Assembly: GCA_905116865.2 (NCBI GenBank) | Contig: CAJHNH020006890.1 | Coordinates: 1,209,559-1,273,558 of the forward strand | Origin: Candidula unifasciata | Lineage: Eukaryota > Mollusca > Gastropoda > Stylommatophora > Geomitridae | DNA length: 64,000 nucleotides | Direction: 5' to 3' | In this document: in pieces, positions 44,090 through 55,264 of the stretch | Layout: every line of letters begins with the position of its first letter | How positions within the stretch are numbered: the first letter of the stretch is position 1 | Position numbers and translations under genes: made by a program | Notes under the pieces: generated by a model | The model's input: only the letters and a program-made list of their open reading frames with translations | The model's database searches: none | What the model was told of the DNA's origin: nothing

Positions 44090-44560
44090 TCCAGACTATA
44101 GTGTTGTATTGCGCTATGAGGAGGCGTGCGACTCACAGCCCATGGTGATGGCAAGTGTGACTAGCAAGACCTGCCTGTCTTCCACAATTTGAGCATGGGA
44201 ATTCAGAACCGTTGCTGCCATCACATGTCTTTAGTGTGCCTCTTCTCAGCCGCTCAGCTCTGATCCTTGCTGCAGATATGTTTTCCCTTTATTGCTGTTG
44301 TCTTCCCACTTTGACCCCTTCACACAACAGGGCACACAATTGGTCCAGGACATTTTATTTTATGAATCTCCCTTAATACCTGTATCATTCATGTCCTGCT
44401 TGCACACATCTTTATATCCTAGTAGAGGATTCTACCCATCTGCAATTCCTGATAGAAGATGTACTTAGAGACTCTACCATCCTCCAGGTGTGACCCAGCC
44501 ACCTGAGCCTTCTGAGACTAAGCATTCAGAATACTGTATTTATACCTGCTCTGTCCAATA
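44090..44560 (-). mobile_element. LINE ORF2 C-terminal fragment
   Basis: About 400 bp similar to 11036-11460, same orientation, for example 'aagtgtgactagcaaga', 'aatacctgtatcattc', 'tgacccagccacctgagcc'. Confidence 0.65.
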
Positions 44561-44659
44561 CCTCAATGATTGGGATCTTGTCTTGTCACTTAAAGCCAAG
44601 TGTTCTTCTTAGGCATACCATGTGAAAGTGCATGCAAATAGCTTTCATATCTGATTACA

Positions 44660-45530
44660 GAGAGATAAATTCCCTGAACAGATGATTACCAACAACAGTA
44701 CAAGTATGCATGTTGGAGAACAATGGGCGAGGAGAGGAGTGGATCAGAGGTAAAGTCTGACCTTTGTAGGATTATGATCACATTGGGCTGGGAGGGCAGA
44801 GAGTGGCAAGCAGGTGCTATGGAGGTGGGAGTCCAACAGTTGATTCACGACAATTCACGTCCAGGTTATCTGATTATCTATACATATGGTTCGGTATTGA
44901 GAGGAAAGAGAAGTTCCTGAGAGTTCGTAGCAAAAGCCAATGAAAAACCTCTAGTGCAAGACAGTCTAGTCTAGCATACGACATCACAACATCTAGCATG
45001 AGAATGGAGATGGACGCGGTAACTGCAGCTCTGTGGTGGCTAGAGAACAGATGCATACACATGTGGTTATTGTAACAGACTCTAAAGGCATGCTGAAAAA
45101 TGTGAAGACAGGGATGCTTTAAGCAGAGTGGCAAGCTTCACTGGAAAGATCTCGGGTAGTAAGCATACTTCAGATCTTTTCTCCAGGCCATTCCAGTGTA
45201 GTGGGTAATGAACAGGCAGACAGATTGGCTGGATCTGCACTACTGGGTGGTGAATTGATACATGACAAGGCAGATGTGGTCAAGGCCCTTTGGGAACAAG
45301 CAACCGAATCAGTAGAGAAACAAGATTATTAGGGCCTGGATAGAATGAAGCACCTGGGCGTAACCAGAGGGTCTGGCCGGCTCACTACACTCAGAGGAAA
45401 GGCAAGACGGACATATAACCAGATTGTGACCTGTACAGTCAGTATTTGCGCTGGCTGCTGAAGATGAGGACGAAGAATTCATGGGAATGCCCCGAGTGCT
45501 GTGATGTAAATTCTTGACTCATCTCAACTC
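44660..45530 (+). mobile_element. Family A LINE: RNase H region and 3' end
   Basis: Plus strand reads DITTSSMRMEMDAVTAALWW (RNase H second acidic motif), a decayed HAGVVGNEQADRLA region near 45180-45240 and the family A tail. Many stops. Confidence 0.7.
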
Positions 45531-45534
45531 AACT

Positions 45535-45790
45535 CAACAGGACAAGAAACCCAATCATAAGAACCGACCAATCAAATCACTTTCTTAAATGTTTGTTGTA
45601 TTCTAGACCCAGCCTCACGGTCCGATATGTTTGTAATTGTTGTTGTATTTGTTATTCGACCTACGCTTGGCTGATATAAATATCTGTAACCTATGTTAGC
45701 GTATCAATGGTTTGAGATTAATTTTATATATATTCCATAGTTAGAGATTTCAGGCTGTAAAATAGACATTGCCAATAATGACACCTTTAC
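45535..45790. other. Intergenic, no recognised feature
   Basis: Nothing supported. Confidence 0.3.
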
Positions 45791-45792
45791 TT

Positions 45793-45830
45793 GGGGGGGG
45801 GGGGAGGGGGGGGGGGGGGGGTTGGGGGGG
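45793..45830. repeat. Interrupted poly-G tract, G-quadruplex-prone
   Basis: G12-A-G16 or so-TT-G7. Length is approximate. Confidence 0.9.
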
Positions 45831-45839
45831 TGTGCCTAG

Positions 45840-46375
45840 TTGGTTATGTTATTTTTACGCTTCCTCCATAGTAAACCTCCTTTTGGAGGTGGCAGCTTCG
45901 ATTACCAGCAATGTAACTACAGCTTTTGATTTTTCAGATTGTCCAATGTGTCCTTCTTTCTTTCTACATCTTTCTATGAGTGCCAGCCAATACATTGTCT
46001 GCTTTGTTTATTATATATAAAATAATTCATAAGAGACACAGATCAACTGGAGGAAAATTCTGGACTTTTTGGCAGAATAGCACAGAATTTGCTTGCTTGG
46101 CCCTATAATTTATTATAAACGCAGAGGAGAGAGATTTGTAGAAATGTGATTACCTGGCCACCCAGCATGGTACATGATGGTGAAAATGATGACTGTGTCA
46201 GTGTGGATTATGTCACTGTTAGTGGGGTTATATTCAAATATTGGATCCACAGTTTATTCACTTTTGTACAATCCTGCTTATAACTATTGTCTGTTTTGTA
46301 TTGAAACTGCTTAAAGTGTATAGAGTATAATAAACATCTTTCAGCATAGTATATGGATCCATAGAGAATATGATT
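45840..46375. other. Intergenic, no recognised feature
   Basis: Possible S2-like fragment at 46080-46200; otherwise nothing. Confidence 0.25.
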
Positions 46376-46379
46376 TAAA

Positions 46380-46735
46380 AAAAATGATGCTGCAGAATCA
46401 GAAGTTCAACAAATGATTCATGCCAGTTTCCGCCCAGATGATGTGATTAACTAAACAAATGGCTCTGTGTTGAGAGGTAGACAAAGTGTATGGGGTTCAT
46501 AGCAAAAAGCTAGATCTTGTGAGGCCCTTTGGGAGTGAGTGAACAGTGCAGAGGCACAAATAGATCATTATCATCTGAAGACAATGCGTTGCAAAGCGTT
46601 ACCAGAGGATGTGGCCAATGTGGGCAAAGGAAAGACGATATACAATCAGGCACTTACTTGTGCGCTTGCTGCTGAAGATAGGAATGAAGCACTTTTGGGA
46701 GTGTTTTGAGTGCTGTGATGTTGATTCTTTATTGA
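46380..46735 (+). mobile_element. Family A LINE fragment
   Basis: 'agaatcagaagttcaacaaatg', 'atggctctgtgttgagaggta', then the same 3' part as 2060-2300. Internal RNase H sequence is deleted. Confidence 0.6.
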
Positions 46736-46874
46736 ACCTTATATAGCACATGTTTTATTTTGTCAAAATCATCATCATCAGTATCCTGTGACTAATAGTT
46801 CCATTCTTATGCTGGTTGACAAGACCTCTCATAAGTCTGGTGTGCCTCTTATGCTTGGCTGAGTTGACCTTTAA

Positions 46875-47729
46875 TCCCAAAACAATGTTTGTGTGTTTGT
46901 TTATTACCTAAAGACTCGGAAACTATTAAACTGATTTAGCTGAAATTTTCAGGATACGTTTGTTTTGATACTGTGACTTTACATGTTGTGGTTTGAAATA
47001 GGTGGCGATATTTGTTGGGAAATTTCCAAAACTAATATTTTCATTTTATTGACATTTTATTGAAGCCACGTTCGTAAATGCGCATGCGCAGTAGTCGGAA
47101 TGCACAACTTCCACCATTCGCCGACGTGGTACAGCAAACCAGACTATCTCTATATCTGTGCAGGCAATGATTGTGCCATAAACCAGATTAGACACCATTT
47201 CTATTTTCTTTCTTTTCAAACAACTTTCGATGAGTTATAGAGAAGTCGGTGGATTTAAGAGGGGGGGGGGGAGGAGCGCATCAAAGACTACCTCTATGTC
47301 TGCACAGACAATGATTGCAACATTAACCGTGTTAGACATGTGCGATTTCTATTGTTGTGTCGTTTCAATAATACTTGAAGTTTATATCTGGGATATCTGT
47401 CTATGAGAAAGACACAATTATATTTTGCGTGTTCTAAAGTCGGCAAACCAGACTATCTCTATATCTATGCAGACAATTATTGCGACATTAAATATATTAG
47501 ACACATGTAATTTCTATTGTCTTTTTTACCCAAGAACATTCGATGAGGGAGAAAGTAGTAGATGGATTTGGGGGGGGGGGGGGGGGGGGGTCGGGCATAG
47601 AAGACTATCTCTGTATCAGCGCAGACAATGATTGTGACAGTAACCATATTAGACACTTGCGATTTCTATTTTCTTTCTTTTCAATTTAGCCAAACTATGC
47701 CACAGCAATGCTTGGCCGGGTACAGCTAG
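46875..47729 (+). mobile_element. Helitron-like element with four internal repeats and poly-G runs
   Basis: Candidate 5' end TC at 46875 preceded by A. The first 150 bp ('actcggaaactattaaactg', 'gctgaaattttcaggatacg') are typical of Helitron-like elements. The 3' end has hairpin GCCACAGCAATGCTTGGC, spacer and CTAG at 47726-47729, followed by T. Inside, a unit of about 150-180 bp with 'agactatctctatatctgtgc', 'acaatgattg', 'ttagaca' and 'gatttctatt' recurs about four times from 47130, two units carrying G runs (47262-47271, 47570-47590). No Rep/helicase ORF, so non-autonomous. Confidence 0.7.
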
Positions 47730-47778
47730 TTTCACTATAAAAGAAGAAACCTGTTCTGAATGTCAGAAACATAATAAT

Positions 47779-48567
47779 CTTCTTCTTAAAGTCCATGCTG
47801 TGTGGCGTTGGTATTCATGTCTATCCACAATCTTCTGTCTCATGGACTTTCAGTCAACAAATGATCCTTCATGCCATGATGTCAAACAATCCAGCATCTG
47901 TTCTCTCGGTAACCTCTACATCTCCTCCCCTCCAACTTTCCTACAATCACGATGTCTTTCTCATCACATGACCATATAATGAAGATTATCTCCCCCTGAT
48001 GTTGTGGCAGTCAGTTCTCTTCGTGAGCCAGTTTCTTTCAAGACGTCTTTTTTACTCTTTTTATCTGTCCATGGTATTGTCATAATTCGTCTGTAAAACC
48101 ACTTCTCCGCAGCTTTTAAATAAGTTTTCAATAACTTACTAACTGTCCATGATTTACATCCATAAATCAATATAGAATTTATATAGCTTTCAAGAATTAT
48201 CTTTCTCATCTCAAATGACAAAGAAAGACTGCATACAATTTTCTTTATTTTGTAAAATGCTGCAATTGCTTGAGCTGTTTGACATTTAACTTCTATAATA
48301 ATACATCTTCCATCTGATGTCATCTCGGTACCCAAGGACTTAAACATATTAACTTGCTTGAGGTTTGTCCCATTTACTTTGATGCTGCATTTTGGAGGGT
48401 CAGTTTTGTTTGTAATTTCCTTTACTTGTTTTTCTACTGTTCAAACTAAGACCCTTGTTTTCGCTTTCCATTACAATTATATCCGTCATTTCTTGCAGTT
48501 GTGTTTCATTTTGATGGATCAAAACTATATCGTCAGCATATCACAGGTTGTAAACAATATGCCCACG
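47779..48567 (-). mobile_element. LINE RT C-terminal fragment with target duplication
   Basis: Minus strand: YADDIVLIHQNETQLQEMTD (RT catalytic box), then TSDGRC, RKIILESYINSILIYGCKSW and AAEKWFYRRIMTIPWTDKKS, the thumb of an RTE/CR1-like ORF2. Flanked by AACATAATAAT at 47768-47778 and 48568-48578 (11 bp, possibly up to 20 with the following CTTCTTCTT). Confidence 0.82.
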
Positions 48568-48578
48568 AACATAATAAT

Positions 48579-48641
48579 CTTCTTCTTCTTCAACATTCCG
48601 AGCCTTGCGGTTCATTACTGCAGATATCATCCGCCTCCTCT
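48579..48641 (-). mobile_element. Tail of a family B LINE
   Basis: Minus strand 'gatgatatctgcagtaatgaacc', 'ctcggaatgttgaagaag' and (GAA)n, matching the ends at 36460-36520 and 53070-53125. Confidence 0.6.
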
Positions 48642-49269
48642 TGTAATGATGCTATAAATAGGGATAACGTCAGGGAATGACTGAGTGACAGAATTGGGGA
48701 AGTCCCTAACAGAACGGGTTTCACTGGGAGATGGTGAAAAGATGGAGTTGAGCAAGTCACATGTGAATGCAAGATTTTGGGGATTGAGAATGAGGTGGGG
48801 ATTCTGTTACTGGATCCCAGATTGAAAGGAAGTGAAACTGAATTCAGAGGGATAAGTATAAATGTGGATCTGGATGAGAATCGAATGAACGTTAGTCCTG
48901 AATGACAAGGAGCGGAGCTATGTTGAGTTACTGTTTAGGACAGCAGTTGTGTTCTACAGCCTGTTGGTTATGCCAGTCGTGTACATGCCAGTGTCCATCG
49001 TCTGAAGTGTGGCTGGAGACATAGCCTGAGCAAGGCGAGCATGCCTGAATGGCATAGGGGATTAGTTCTACTGTTGATTCTTGTTGCTTGTGTTGTATTG
49101 ACAATAAACCTGTGAAGAGCGGTCAACTGTCGTCGACTGTCATTTAGAGACGTATGACAGTTGGAGAGAAGTGCAGTCTGGCTGAAATAAACTGTGACAT
49201 AACACCTAGACAACAGATCTTGTGTTGAATCTGCACGAAAGAGATTAAGTGCGGAGGAGACACATTACA
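48642..49269 (+). mobile_element. Possible LTR (628 bp)
   Basis: Starts TGTAATG and ends CATTACA, a 7-bp perfect inverted end of TG...CA type. It contains TATAAATA (near 48653) and AATAAA near 49103. No 5-bp target duplication and no partner LTR in the window. The sequence after it repeats 'ttacattggaggcttgtcctaa' twice. Tentative. Confidence 0.35.
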
Positions 49270-50255
49270 TTATAGCTTGTCCTAATTGGAAATTACATTG
49301 GAGGCTTGTCCTAATTGGGACATTACATTGGAAGCACATATTTCAATGATAAAATATGTGGTGTCTGTGCTGAGGGTTATTCTAAAGTAAATATTGCTTC
49401 CAAAGGGCTGCTATCTCTGGCAAATGTTTTTCTGATTAACTATAGAAAAACCCGAAACGATGCATCCTTGCTGGATAAATCATCCAAGAAAAGAAAACAG
49501 GCTAAATTCACTCAGTAATGGATTTACATGGATTATGTGACCACCATTTGGACAGCTCCATGCTAAGTAGTTTCTGTTGTGCTATATCATATTGTGAATA
49601 CCTATATCCAGGGCTGTTCAACTAAGTTAATTTAAGTTTAGTGAGGGCCCAACATTGTAAAACTTGGGATCGTTATGGGCCAGCGGTCCGAGTCCCAGCA
49701 TAGAAAGACCATTAATTCAATACAACCATCATATGCCAAGGGGCCCTGATGATCCCTGTCTTCTACGGCATGCTTGTAGATGACTACATATTGCCACCTA
49801 GCTGTACGCTACTATAGCCACATTTCATCAGCTAATCACCAGCACAGATCAGGTAGTCCCGTCAGCAAGGCACTTAATCGTGATGAAAGAAATGTTTGAC
49901 AAGCGGATGGATATCTAAAACTTTGCAAGGGAGTACCACCTCTCCAAAGTCAAAACAAGCCGTAATAGCTTGTGCCAATGTTGAATTTCAGAAATATCCC
50001 GAGGAGAAGGCAGAAGTCAGGTTTTTTAGTCATACTTTTAATAAATGTCAAACATTGCGATTTTCAGCCGTGTCAAAGTAAAGATGAAAAGACAGAGGGG
50101 GGGGGGGGGGAGGAAGGAAAAGAGAAAGACCAGAATTATATGTTCCTGGAGTTTTATTGAAAACAATAACATCTCTCCCCTCCTTCACTATGAGCACCGA
50201 GTAGACACTCGACTATTCTCATCAAGGTTTCATTTCTTTATTATTCTGTATCACA
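49270..50255. other. Intergenic, unassigned
   Basis: A 67-codon frame at 49315-49518 (IASKGLLSLANVFLINYRKT) ends in a Lys/Arg-rich tail but is not recognised. A G run lies at 50097-50111. Confidence 0.25.
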
Positions 50256-50259
50256 GCAT

Positions 50260-50660
50260 TAGGTAGTGTTTCAGGGTTTGAGGTTTGAACAACAGATCAA
50301 CATCATGGCACACGGGTAGTTACCTGCAAGTGCCCGTTCTTCATCTAACTCAAGTGTGAGTATGAAGACGTTCAGTTCAGCACAGTGCACGTAGCACCGG
50401 CGAGGATCCTGAAATACTTTGGGTAGATTTTAAAACTCAAGCGCCGTTAGGCTACTGTTTTCGATTTCCAACTGCCAAGGGATTTTTTACGTGCGCAACA
50501 ATGCACACGGGCGTCTGATCTCACTACCAGTAATACCACGGGGAATTACTAGAAGTCCAAGTCCACGTGAAAAAATCCGAGCCCTTACCGGGGATTGAAC
50601 CAGGAACCTCTAGCACTCGAGGCGGACACCATGCCTCGAGACCACGCAGTCAGTTATGTT
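50260..50660 (-). mobile_element. SINE S3, minus copy
   Basis: Reverse complement of the type at 16888-17275; head with 'ccggggattgaaccaggaacc' (B-box like on the minus strand, GGTTCAATCCC). Confidence 0.7.
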
Positions 50661-51595
50661 TAATAACCCACGTCAATGAATAATTTACCAATAAGAATAT
50701 GATTATTTTCTTAACAGGAACGGATTAATCATTTTCTCTTTATCTCTTACGGAAAAATTCATTTGGCATACGTCCTGTTTGTCTAGGTGCATGCATCTGC
50801 AATGGATTTAGGACTTATACCGGGGTACCACTGTATACACTCGGCATACATTTTACAGTCAGTGACAACAGCGAAGGATCATTATCTATGTCTCACATTT
50901 GGTATTGGGAAATAAACACCCAGACATCTTAACAAATATGTTGTCAGGATTTGAATGCCAGCTAGCAAAACTTGACTGTGTCCTAATGGAGTCAGTCGGT
51001 CATAAACAGGCCATTCAACAAGCGCCCAAGCTGATGAAAGGCAATAAAGCTGCGTGGCAAGAAACTGAAGGTCGCTGCAACGATCTACTCGTACATAAAT
51101 TATGTAAATTATTACCTGCGCGTCGAACTGATATTTCAGCGTGGTGTGCCAATAGCTTGTTGTGTGAGCTTAATCATTCAAATTGAAATTATGTATTAGA
51201 AACCACATAACGGAACTTCTTTCAAAGCCAGTTTATTCATAGAAACTTGTGTAATAAAAGAGTCCATATTTGTTAACAGCACGGGCAGGATATATGGCAT
51301 ATTGAAGAGATTTAAAAAAGAGAGATATATTTCTTGCATAGCGGCATATTTAAAAAATTCAGCTTATTTGACTAATATTGGAAACACATTCACGTGCGAG
51401 TGTGTGCGCCCGCTTGCGCCAGTTAGAATTTGTGGGATTGTAGTAGTTTGTGCCTTTCTAAAGTGAGCAACTTTTGTTTGTATCTGTTTTTGCTAGTGCA
51501 CAAATATCCGTACACAATTGCCTCGCAGAAGTTAGTCGTTGCTGGTGATGTGATTGTTTAAAGTGACCGACTGTGTACATAATTCATAAAGACTA
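50660..51595. other. Intergenic, unassigned
   Basis: A 95-codon plus-strand frame at 50899-51186 has no recognised motif. Nothing else is supported. Confidence 0.25.
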
Positions 51596-51599
51596 TGGT

Positions 51600-51835
51600 A
51601 AATAGGCGTTTCGATTCGGACTAGTATGGGCGTCGCAGGTCGACCCAACCTCAAATGGGTACCAGGATGTATGTCCTGGGAAAAAAAAAGACGGCCGGCG
51701 TAACGCTGGCCACATTACCCACCTAGCGCCGATTGGTCTGTAAAATATAAGAAAATATAGGGTGCTGTTCCCATATGCCCAATGCGCCTAAGGCGTAAAA
51801 AGGGATCTTTACTTTTCTTATAGTGAAAAGAGATG
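51600..51835 (+). mobile_element. SINE S4, plus copy
   Basis: Shares 'gggtaccaggatg', 'taaaatataagaaaatatagg', 'ctaaggcgtaaaaagg' with the S4 copy at 737-992. Confidence 0.6.
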
Positions 51836-52038
51836 ATACTTCCCCGCTAAAAGTCTTGAGTTCTAGAATGGTTCCTAAAGTTTTGGTCTCTGCGTGTACT
51901 TTAGTTGATTAGCTGAAAGGCTATATTTTGTGTGACAAATTCGTAGACTGTGCAGTTTCGATTAGTTGGAGTGAAAAAATAAACCGTTCCTGCACTTCGA
52001 GGCGGGTTAGGCATATGTCGTTAGTCCAGTAGCTTTCT

Positions 52039-52041
<3 letters not shown>

Positions 52042-52094
<53 letters not shown>
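52042..52094. repeat. (TA)n microsatellite, left part
   Basis: Immediately left of the TIR element at 52095; its other half is at 53664-53844. Confidence 0.95.
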
Positions 52095-52097
<3 letters not shown>

Positions 52098-52439
52098 GGC
52101 TGTACCGAATATTCGCTTCGTATTCGCCTCGGGGCCGAATAGTGGACCTATTGACTATTCGGTATTCGGCCGAATAGTTGCGGTCGGGCCGAATACGAAT
52201 AGTAATTACCTTACACCCGCTTTTGCATACACATCCTTAATACTGACAACATGGAACGATTGGTTTTGTTGAAAGCTAATGCAGCTTTCATGCATTAACT
52301 AAGCTGTCAATAACAATTTCCAAGTATAGTTACCTGTTATAATACTTAGGATTCTTTCATTCATACTTATTAGTTACCACAGACTGACTGAAGGATGTAA
52401 AACATAACATGTTTCTAAATGTTTAATACTCTGTACGAA

Positions 52440-53130
52440 TACTAACTAGACATGGAAAGAATATAAACTTTGGCCACATCCAAGTCGATAATATGAAAAT
52501 TAAACGAACGGAACCATATAAGTACTTGGGTGCAAACTTCAAATGCTCCGACATGGTGTGAGAAGAAATACAATCTAGAATACAATCTAGAAATAAAGTA
52601 TACTATGCCCTTCAACATCTGTTAAAGTTAAAGAGTCTGTCTCGCAACACCAAGATCAAAATATATAAAACGTTAACAAGACCAGTCGATTTATATGGCT
52701 CTGAAACTTGAAGCAGAAATAAAAGAGATGAGGCCTTATTACAGGTTTACGAAAACAGTCTTACGACAAATCTTTGGACCCATCAAAGATGCTAGCAGCG
52801 GGGAGGGGGGAATGGAGAGTAAGAAGCAACAACGTAATACATAATCTGTATAAATCACCATTGATCACTGGCATCATGAGAGCTAACAGACTAAAATGGT
52901 TGGGGCATATTGAAAGAATGTCAGATGACAGAGAAGTAAAAAACTGTATACACCTGAGAGAGGAATGGCGTAGACCACGAGGCAGACAAAAAAGAAGTTC
53001 GAGAGATAATGTCCAGCCAGACCTGCAAACAACTGGTGTCACAATGGGCCAGTCAGAGAGATGAATGGAGACGAGTGATATCTGCAGAAGTAAACCTCAA
53101 GGGCTCAGAATGCTAAAGAAGAAGATGACT
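52440..53130 (+). mobile_element. Family B LINE 3' end (nested)
   Basis: Frame-shifted ORF2 C-terminus: PYKYLGANFKCSDM, TRPVDLYGSETW, then VLRQIFGPIKDASS and MRANRLKWLGHIERMSDDRE, ending GSEC and an (AAG)n tail. Confidence 0.72.
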
Positions 53131-53186
53131 ATTCTCTACTACTTTATGTGAAGTAAAAGTTCAGCGTACATTTGACAATATATTTT

Positions 53187-53563
53187 TGGCTATCCTCCGA
53201 ATAACGGGCACAAAATATAGCGGCCAAAAACAGAACCTCAGCCACGTGTCAATTGTGCACTTCCGGCGACCTAATTTGTGATTTTCCGATGACTACTGCC
53301 GCCGCGGCGTGGATTGGGGCTGAACTAGGACTCACGAGCAAAGCTGCAGGATATGCGGAAGCTGCTGCTCGTGAGTCCCAGCCATCAAGTTTAGCTCCAA
53401 TCCATGCCGCGTGAGTGGCGTGCGGGATACCCTCGGGGGTGGCGGTAGTCGCCGGAAAACCGCAAATTAAGTCGCCGGAAGTGCACGATTGACACCTGAC
53501 TGAGGCTCTCTTAGGGTGTTTTTGCGGCCGCCATCTTTTTGCCCGTTATTCAGAGGATAGCCA
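53187..53563. mobile_element. Foldback MITE, 377 bp, 8-bp target duplication (nested)
   Basis: TIRs TGGCTATCCTC(C/T)GAATAACGG continue with interruptions for about 180 bp per arm, so the whole element folds back around 53350. Duplication TATATTTT at 53179-53186 and 53564-53571 fits hAT. GC-rich compared with its flanks. Confidence 0.85.
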
Positions 53564-53659
53564 TATATTTTATACACTATACACTATTCGTAATCGGCCG
53601 TATAGTTTATCCCATTATTCGTATTCGGCCGAATGGTGAAAATCACTATTCGGTACATC

Positions 53660-53663
<4 letters not shown>

Positions 53664-53756
<93 letters not shown>

Positions 53757-53761
53757 TATAC

Positions 53762-53844
<83 letters not shown>
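53664..53844. repeat. (TA)n microsatellite, right part
   Basis: About 180 bp of TA with a few CATATACA interruptions at 53751-53768. Confidence 0.97.
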
Positions 53845-53851
<7 letters not shown>

Positions 53852-53874
53852 ATAAATGGTTTTTTTCTGCGTCT

Positions 53875-54110
53875 ATGGTTTTGAAGTTGTGAAGGCTGTT
53901 CGTAATTCCGAGGTGTCGTGTTTGATTTCAGCTGCGGTCGATTGAGCAACAGCCCGCCTTGCGTTGGTTTTGACGGTGGTATCGTGATTCGACCTTTCAG
54001 AGACAATAGAAAACTACTGAAAGATAACATGTCATGGTAAAATCATGAACAGCCTCCCCCCCACCCCAAATGGGGTTGGCTCTGTAAAAGATACGAAAAT
54101 ATACCAAACT
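53875..54110 (+). mobile_element. SINE S2, plus copy
   Basis: 'cgtaattccgaggtgtcgtg', B-box-like GTTTGATTTC, 'cttgcgttggttttgacgg', 'gattcgacctttcagagaca'. Confidence 0.65.
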
Positions 54111-54111
54111 A

Positions 54112-54330
54112 ATGATGATAATCAGAAGAAGGATAATGACGATGATTATTATGATGACAATAATGATGATAATGATGACAAAGATAGTGGCCATGATGAT
54201 GATTACGATGGTGATGAAGATGATGATAATGATTGATCGTGATGTCATAATGATGTTGAGGTAGTGATTTTGGGAGTAGCCGTGGTAGTGGCGACGATGA
54301 TTATAGTAACGATGATGACGATAATGAGCA
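54112..54330. repeat. GAT/GAC-rich simple sequence
   Basis: Imperfect (GAT)n with GAC and AAT interruptions; yields Asp-rich and Ile-rich false frames. Confidence 0.85.
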
Positions 54331-54401
54331 TATAGTGATAACGTTTACATTTTAAAAACAAAAGTAACTATGGAATACCTCTTTCTGCATTGCCCCTCTA
54401 G

Positions 54402-54617
54402 GATCAAACAGTCAACCATTGGTTGTGCCAGATGAGAATGCTTCCGCTTGCTTGCTACGGTCACAATGTATTCAATAGATCTCTCCACTATGACATTTTC
54501 CCAGGACGGAGCCATACCCTCAATGACTATCGTTGTCCAGTATCTACACCAGCCAGTGACACTAGAGGGCCTGATGACATCAAGCGATCAAAGACATTAC
54601 ACGTCATTAACCTGCAG
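54402..54617 (+). CDS. Candidate orphan exon (72 codons)
   Basis: A pyrimidine-rich tract and TAG (54399-54401) precede it and CAG-GTAAAC follows it. The 216 nt are open in one frame, phase 0 to 0: DQTVNHWLCQ..., GRSHTLNDYRCPVSTPAS and IKRSKTLHVINLQ. No family recognised, and no matching exon nearby. It could be chance, a repeat, or part of a downstream gene. Confidence 0.25.
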
Positions 54618-54759
54618 GTAAACTATTAATACGTGATAGAACCCTTGTCCACCATTGGCGCTACAAATACATGGTGTCGGACTCATACGTTTGTTTATAG
54701 TTTAATCGCTACTTAATGGGTGATGTAAACTTTACGTTTTACCACCTTTGCTAGGGAGC

Positions 54760-55260
54760 TGTGTGGTTTCAAGGCATGGTATTCGCCTGGAGTGCTAGAC
54801 GTTCCAGGTTTAACTCACAGTAAGAGCTGGGATTTTTTTCGTGTGGATATGACTTCTAATAATTCTCCCTGGTCTCGGGTAGTGAGATCGGACGCCCGTG
54901 TGCATTGCTGCGGACGTAAAAATTCCCTTGGCAGTTGGAAATCGAAAAGAGTAGCCTAACGGCGCGGCCCGGGCAAAATTTTGAGTATAAAAATCATCCC
55001 AAAGTATTTCATGATCCTCGCCGGTGCTACAGAGCCTGTGCACTGTGCAGAGCTTCTTCGGATTCAGACTTGAGTTGGAAGAAGAACGGAGCACTTATGT
55101 GTTACTACCCGTGTGCCATGATGTTAATCCGTTGTTCAAATTTCAAACCACTTTTGCTACCCTTGATAATTCATTGTACCCATTGAAGGCTGACAGCCTT
55201 GCTCAGTTGCTACCGGAAGTCTACTACGACGCATAAGCAAACTAGTTCACTCGTTCCCAC
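54760..55260 (+). mobile_element. SINE S3, plus copy
   Basis: 'caaggcatggtattcgcctgg', B-box-like AGGTTTAACTC, 'cggacgcccgtgtgcattgc', 'caaagtatttcatgatcctc'; same order as 16888-17275. Confidence 0.7.
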
Positions 55261-55264
55261 GTCG

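Larger units (their letters stand above)
52095..53664. mobile_element. TIR DNA transposon (hAT-like, non-autonomous) with ATTCGG/CCGAAT subterminal repeats
   Basis: Left end TAGGGCTGTACCGAATATTC, right end (reverse complement) TAAGGGATGTACCGAATAG. Both ends carry clusters of GGCCGAATA/TATTCGGCC. It sits inside a TA microsatellite, so the target duplication cannot be read. It contains a LINE fragment and a complete MITE. No transposase ORF. Confidence 0.75.

Noticed and set aside
44090..45530. A single host gene made of neighbouring frames
   Set aside because: Two oppositely oriented LINE remnants with many stops.
49580..49700. Second hAT element starting 'cagggctgttcaactaag'
   Set aside because: No matching inverted end or 8-bp duplication was found downstream.
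50899..51186. 95-codon ORF starting MVLGNKHPD
   Set aside because: No motif, no splice signals and no family I can name; kept only as unassigned sequence.
53539..54030. Ile/Tyr repeat frames
   Set aside because: Translation of the (TA)n microsatellite.
54045..54236. Asp-rich small protein
   Set aside because: Imperfect GAT simple sequence; no splice or start support.
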